Source: CAYWNA01 sp964459305 (GTDB lineage: Bacteria > Planctomycetota > Planctomycetia > Pirellulales > Pirellulaceae). From it: a stretch of DNA of 17,294 nt. Both the position numbers and the translations under genes were made by a program. Under the pieces are notes generated by a model that was not told the origin of the DNA, made no database searches, and saw only the letters and a program-made list of their open reading frames with translations. Numbering within the stretch: position 1 is the stretch's first letter; each line of letters begins with the position of its first letter. Below, in pieces: positions 15,871 through 17,294 of this stretch. The DNA lies in NCBI GenBank assembly GCA_964459305.1, contig CAYWNA010000277.1, forward strand, positions 1 to 17,294. The letters are read 5' to 3'.

Positions 15871-17292
15871 CTAGTCGCCGGCCAGCTTGCCGAATCGATT
15901 GGCTACGGCAAGGGCCGGATCCAGCGGCACATCGACGCCCACGGTACCTTCCGGTACGTTGATGATATCGAGACTCTTCAGGGATTTGCCTTCGAAGTGC
16001 GGCAGCCATAGGGCATGTGCTTCGAACAGCTCGATGGCCATATCGCGCGTCTCTTTAAGCCCAAGGACGGCTGAGGTCAGCGGATCCATGGCCACGGCCG
16101 CGTACGCCAAGTCCGGGTCGGCGGTGACGGCTGCTTCGGCCGCGAGCATTTGCAGCGTGACGTTGCTTCGATTTAGGGCGGCCAACTGTGACGGCAGTCG
16201 ACCCACATGCAGCGGATGCAGCCCTTCTTTGTCGACGTAAATCGGAACCTCGACACAGCACTCGCGAGGCAAGTTGCTGATGTAGCCTTCACGGTTAATG
16301 ATATTGCCGTTCAGCCGGAACGGCTTGCCCGTTTCCAGGGCCTCCAGGATATACGAACAATAGTCGATGCTCCTCGGTTCGAGGTCGCCGCTTTCGAGGG
16401 CGAAGATATCTTCTTTCTTGAATTTCTCCGTGATGCCGTTGTGGTACCGGTAGCCGATGCCCGATTCACCGCCAAAGTACGGTTGGTCGCAGTACGTGTC
16501 GAGCACTTCGCGATTCTTCCTGAACCAGTACAGGTATTCCGAAAGGTGGCCCGTGCTCTCGGTCATGAAGTAGCCGAAATGACGGCAAACTTCGATCCGG
16601 GCTTTGTCGTTGATGTAATACTCGGGTTTCTCGATGTTCTCTCGAAACAGCGGATAGAGGTCCTTTCCGTCTTTCTCCAGCTTGAGAAACCACGCCATGT
16701 GATTGATGCCCGCCGCCAGGAAGTCGATCTCGTCTTTGTCCACGCCGACATAGCCGGAGATCAAATCCAGTGTCGTTTGAATGCCATGACACAAACCCAC
16801 GAACGGGATGTCGCTCGACATGGACATGCCGATCGAACACGTACACATCGGGTTGACGTAATTCAGCAGGATCGCGTTCGGGCAGACCTCCTCCATGTCG
16901 TGCATCAGATCCGCGAGCACCGGGATGGTCCTCAATCCCCGAAACACGCCGCCGGGCCCCACGCACTGCCCGATACACTGGTCGACGCCGTATTTCATCG
17001 GAATTTCATAGTCGTATTTGTAGGCTTCCATGCCTCCGATCTGAAACGTGGTGATGACGTAGTCGGCGTTCTCCAGAGCCTCTCTCCTGTCGGCCGTGGA
17101 AAAGACCCGGTGCGAGAGATTGTTCTTCTTGATGACCTTGTTCACGTAGTCCTCGACGCTCTTCGCCTTGGGCAAATCCGGGTCCATCAGGGCAACCGTT
17201 GAACCTTCGAGTCCTGGCGTTTGCAGTATGTCATTCGTGAGCGTCGTGCTAAACACCATACTACCGGCACCGATAATAGCTACTTTGGCCAT
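15871..17292 (-). CDS. Glycoside hydrolase family 4 protein (alpha-galactosidase/alpha-glucosidase-like, NAD- and metal-dependent)
   Basis: A complete GH4 enzyme of 473 residues starting 2 bases inside the window edge. The N-terminal Rossmann fold begins MAKVAIIGAGSM (GxGS at 8-11), with Asp37 closing the second strand. GH4 active-site marks follow in order: NPM at 147-149, CHG at 168-170 and INH at 196-198. Cys168 and His198 are the expected metal ligands. GH4 enzymes bind NAD+ and a divalent metal (usually Mn2+) and cleave glycosides by an oxidation-elimination mechanism in the cytoplasm. The CHG and GINHMAWF pattern suits the alpha-galactosidase/alpha-glucosidase/galacturonidase branch rather than the 6-phospho branch, but the sugar specificity cannot be fixed by eye. 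No signal peptide is present. It is the first visible gene of a likely two-gene operon with the UroD-like gene. The ribosome site is outside the window. Confidence 0.93.
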   Translation of the reverse strand: MAKVAIIGAGSMVFSTTLTNDILQTPGLEGSTVALMDPDLPKAKSVEDYVNKVIKKNNLSHRVFSTADRREALENADYVITTFQIGGMEAYKYDYEIPMKYGVDQCIGQCVGPGGVFRGLRTIPVLADLMHDMEEVCPNAILLNYVNPMCTCSIGMSMSSDIPFVGLCHGIQTTLDLISGYVGVDKDEIDFLAAGINHMAWFLKLEKDGKDLYPLFRENIEKPEYYINDKARIEVCRHFGYFMTESTGHLSEYLYWFRKNREVLDTYCDQPYFGGESGIGYRYHNGITEKFKKEDIFALESGDLEPRSIDYCSYILEALETGKPFRLNGNIINREGYISNLPRECCVEVPIYVDKEGLHPLHVGRLPSQLAALNRSNVTLQMLAAEAAVTADPDLAYAAVAMDPLTSAVLGLKETRDMAIELFEAHALWLPHFEGKSLKSLDIINVPEGTVGVDVPLDPALAVANRFGKLAGD

Positions 17293-17294
17293 GT

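Noticed and set aside
14944..16011. 355-codon plus-strand frame spanning the UroD-like gene and the end of the GH4 gene
   Set aside because: It crosses two well-supported minus-strand genes and has no recognisable motif.
1..17294. CRISPR array, tRNA/rRNA genes, insertion-sequence transposase or phage genes
   Set aside because: No regularly spaced repeats, no tRNA-like cloverleaf or rRNA sequence, and no DDE, HUH or integrase motifs were seen on either strand.

Overview
The window looks like chromosomal DNA from a planctomycete, most likely of the Pirellulales type and possibly a metagenome-assembled contig. The evidence is moderate to high GC, large exported multidomain proteins, an SH3-TPR protein with the ACEL..W / LAAAYAEAGDF signature seen in that phylum, and a palindromic repeat whose translation contains 'RNPKRERG', a string familiar from planctomycete proteins. 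No rRNA, tRNA, CRISPR array, integrase or transposase was found.

Layout: (1) 1-1952, plus strand: the 3' end of an unrecognised gene, then an AtuA/DUF1446 protein and a DUF4387 protein, tightly packed as an operon. (2) 1953-5528, minus strand: one 1191-residue exported protein joining an alpha-helical, toroid-like N-terminal half to a right-handed beta-helix; its stop codon abuts the DUF4387 stop codon. (3) 5529-5954: spacer with a CACGAAA-rich inverted repeat and a candidate extended -10 promoter. (4) 5955-7901, plus strand: an exported CocE/NonD-family serine hydrolase whose last 17 residues are non-native, because the gene runs into the 3' end of a broken AraC-type regulator (7843-8028). 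(5) 8232-12693, minus strand: a 51-residue exported ORF followed by a very large exported protein (DUF2341-like, jelly-roll, LamG, transglutaminase-like and jelly-roll modules), split in two by a one-base frameshift at 9288-9290. A palindromic repeat lies inside its 5' coding region. (6) 12694-13315: no convincing gene. (7) 13316-14107, minus strand: the SH3-TPR protein. (8) 14108-14733: no convincing gene, but repeats and a hairpin. (9) 14734-17292, minus strand: a GH4 glycosidase followed by a UroD-like methyltransferase-fold protein, probably one operon.

How the parts fit: most recognisable products suit scavenging of complex organic matter. There are two giant exported proteins with carbohydrate-binding or carbohydrate-cleaving folds, an exported esterase/peptidase-type hydrolase, and a cytoplasmic NAD-dependent glycosidase. 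The AtuA/DUF4387 pair points to catabolism of a small organic or acyl compound, but its substrate cannot be read from the sequence. The regulator remnant, the frameshift and three kinds of short repeat mark this as a region being rearranged. I saw no defence or mobile system. The best candidates for something undescribed are the two giant exported proteins.
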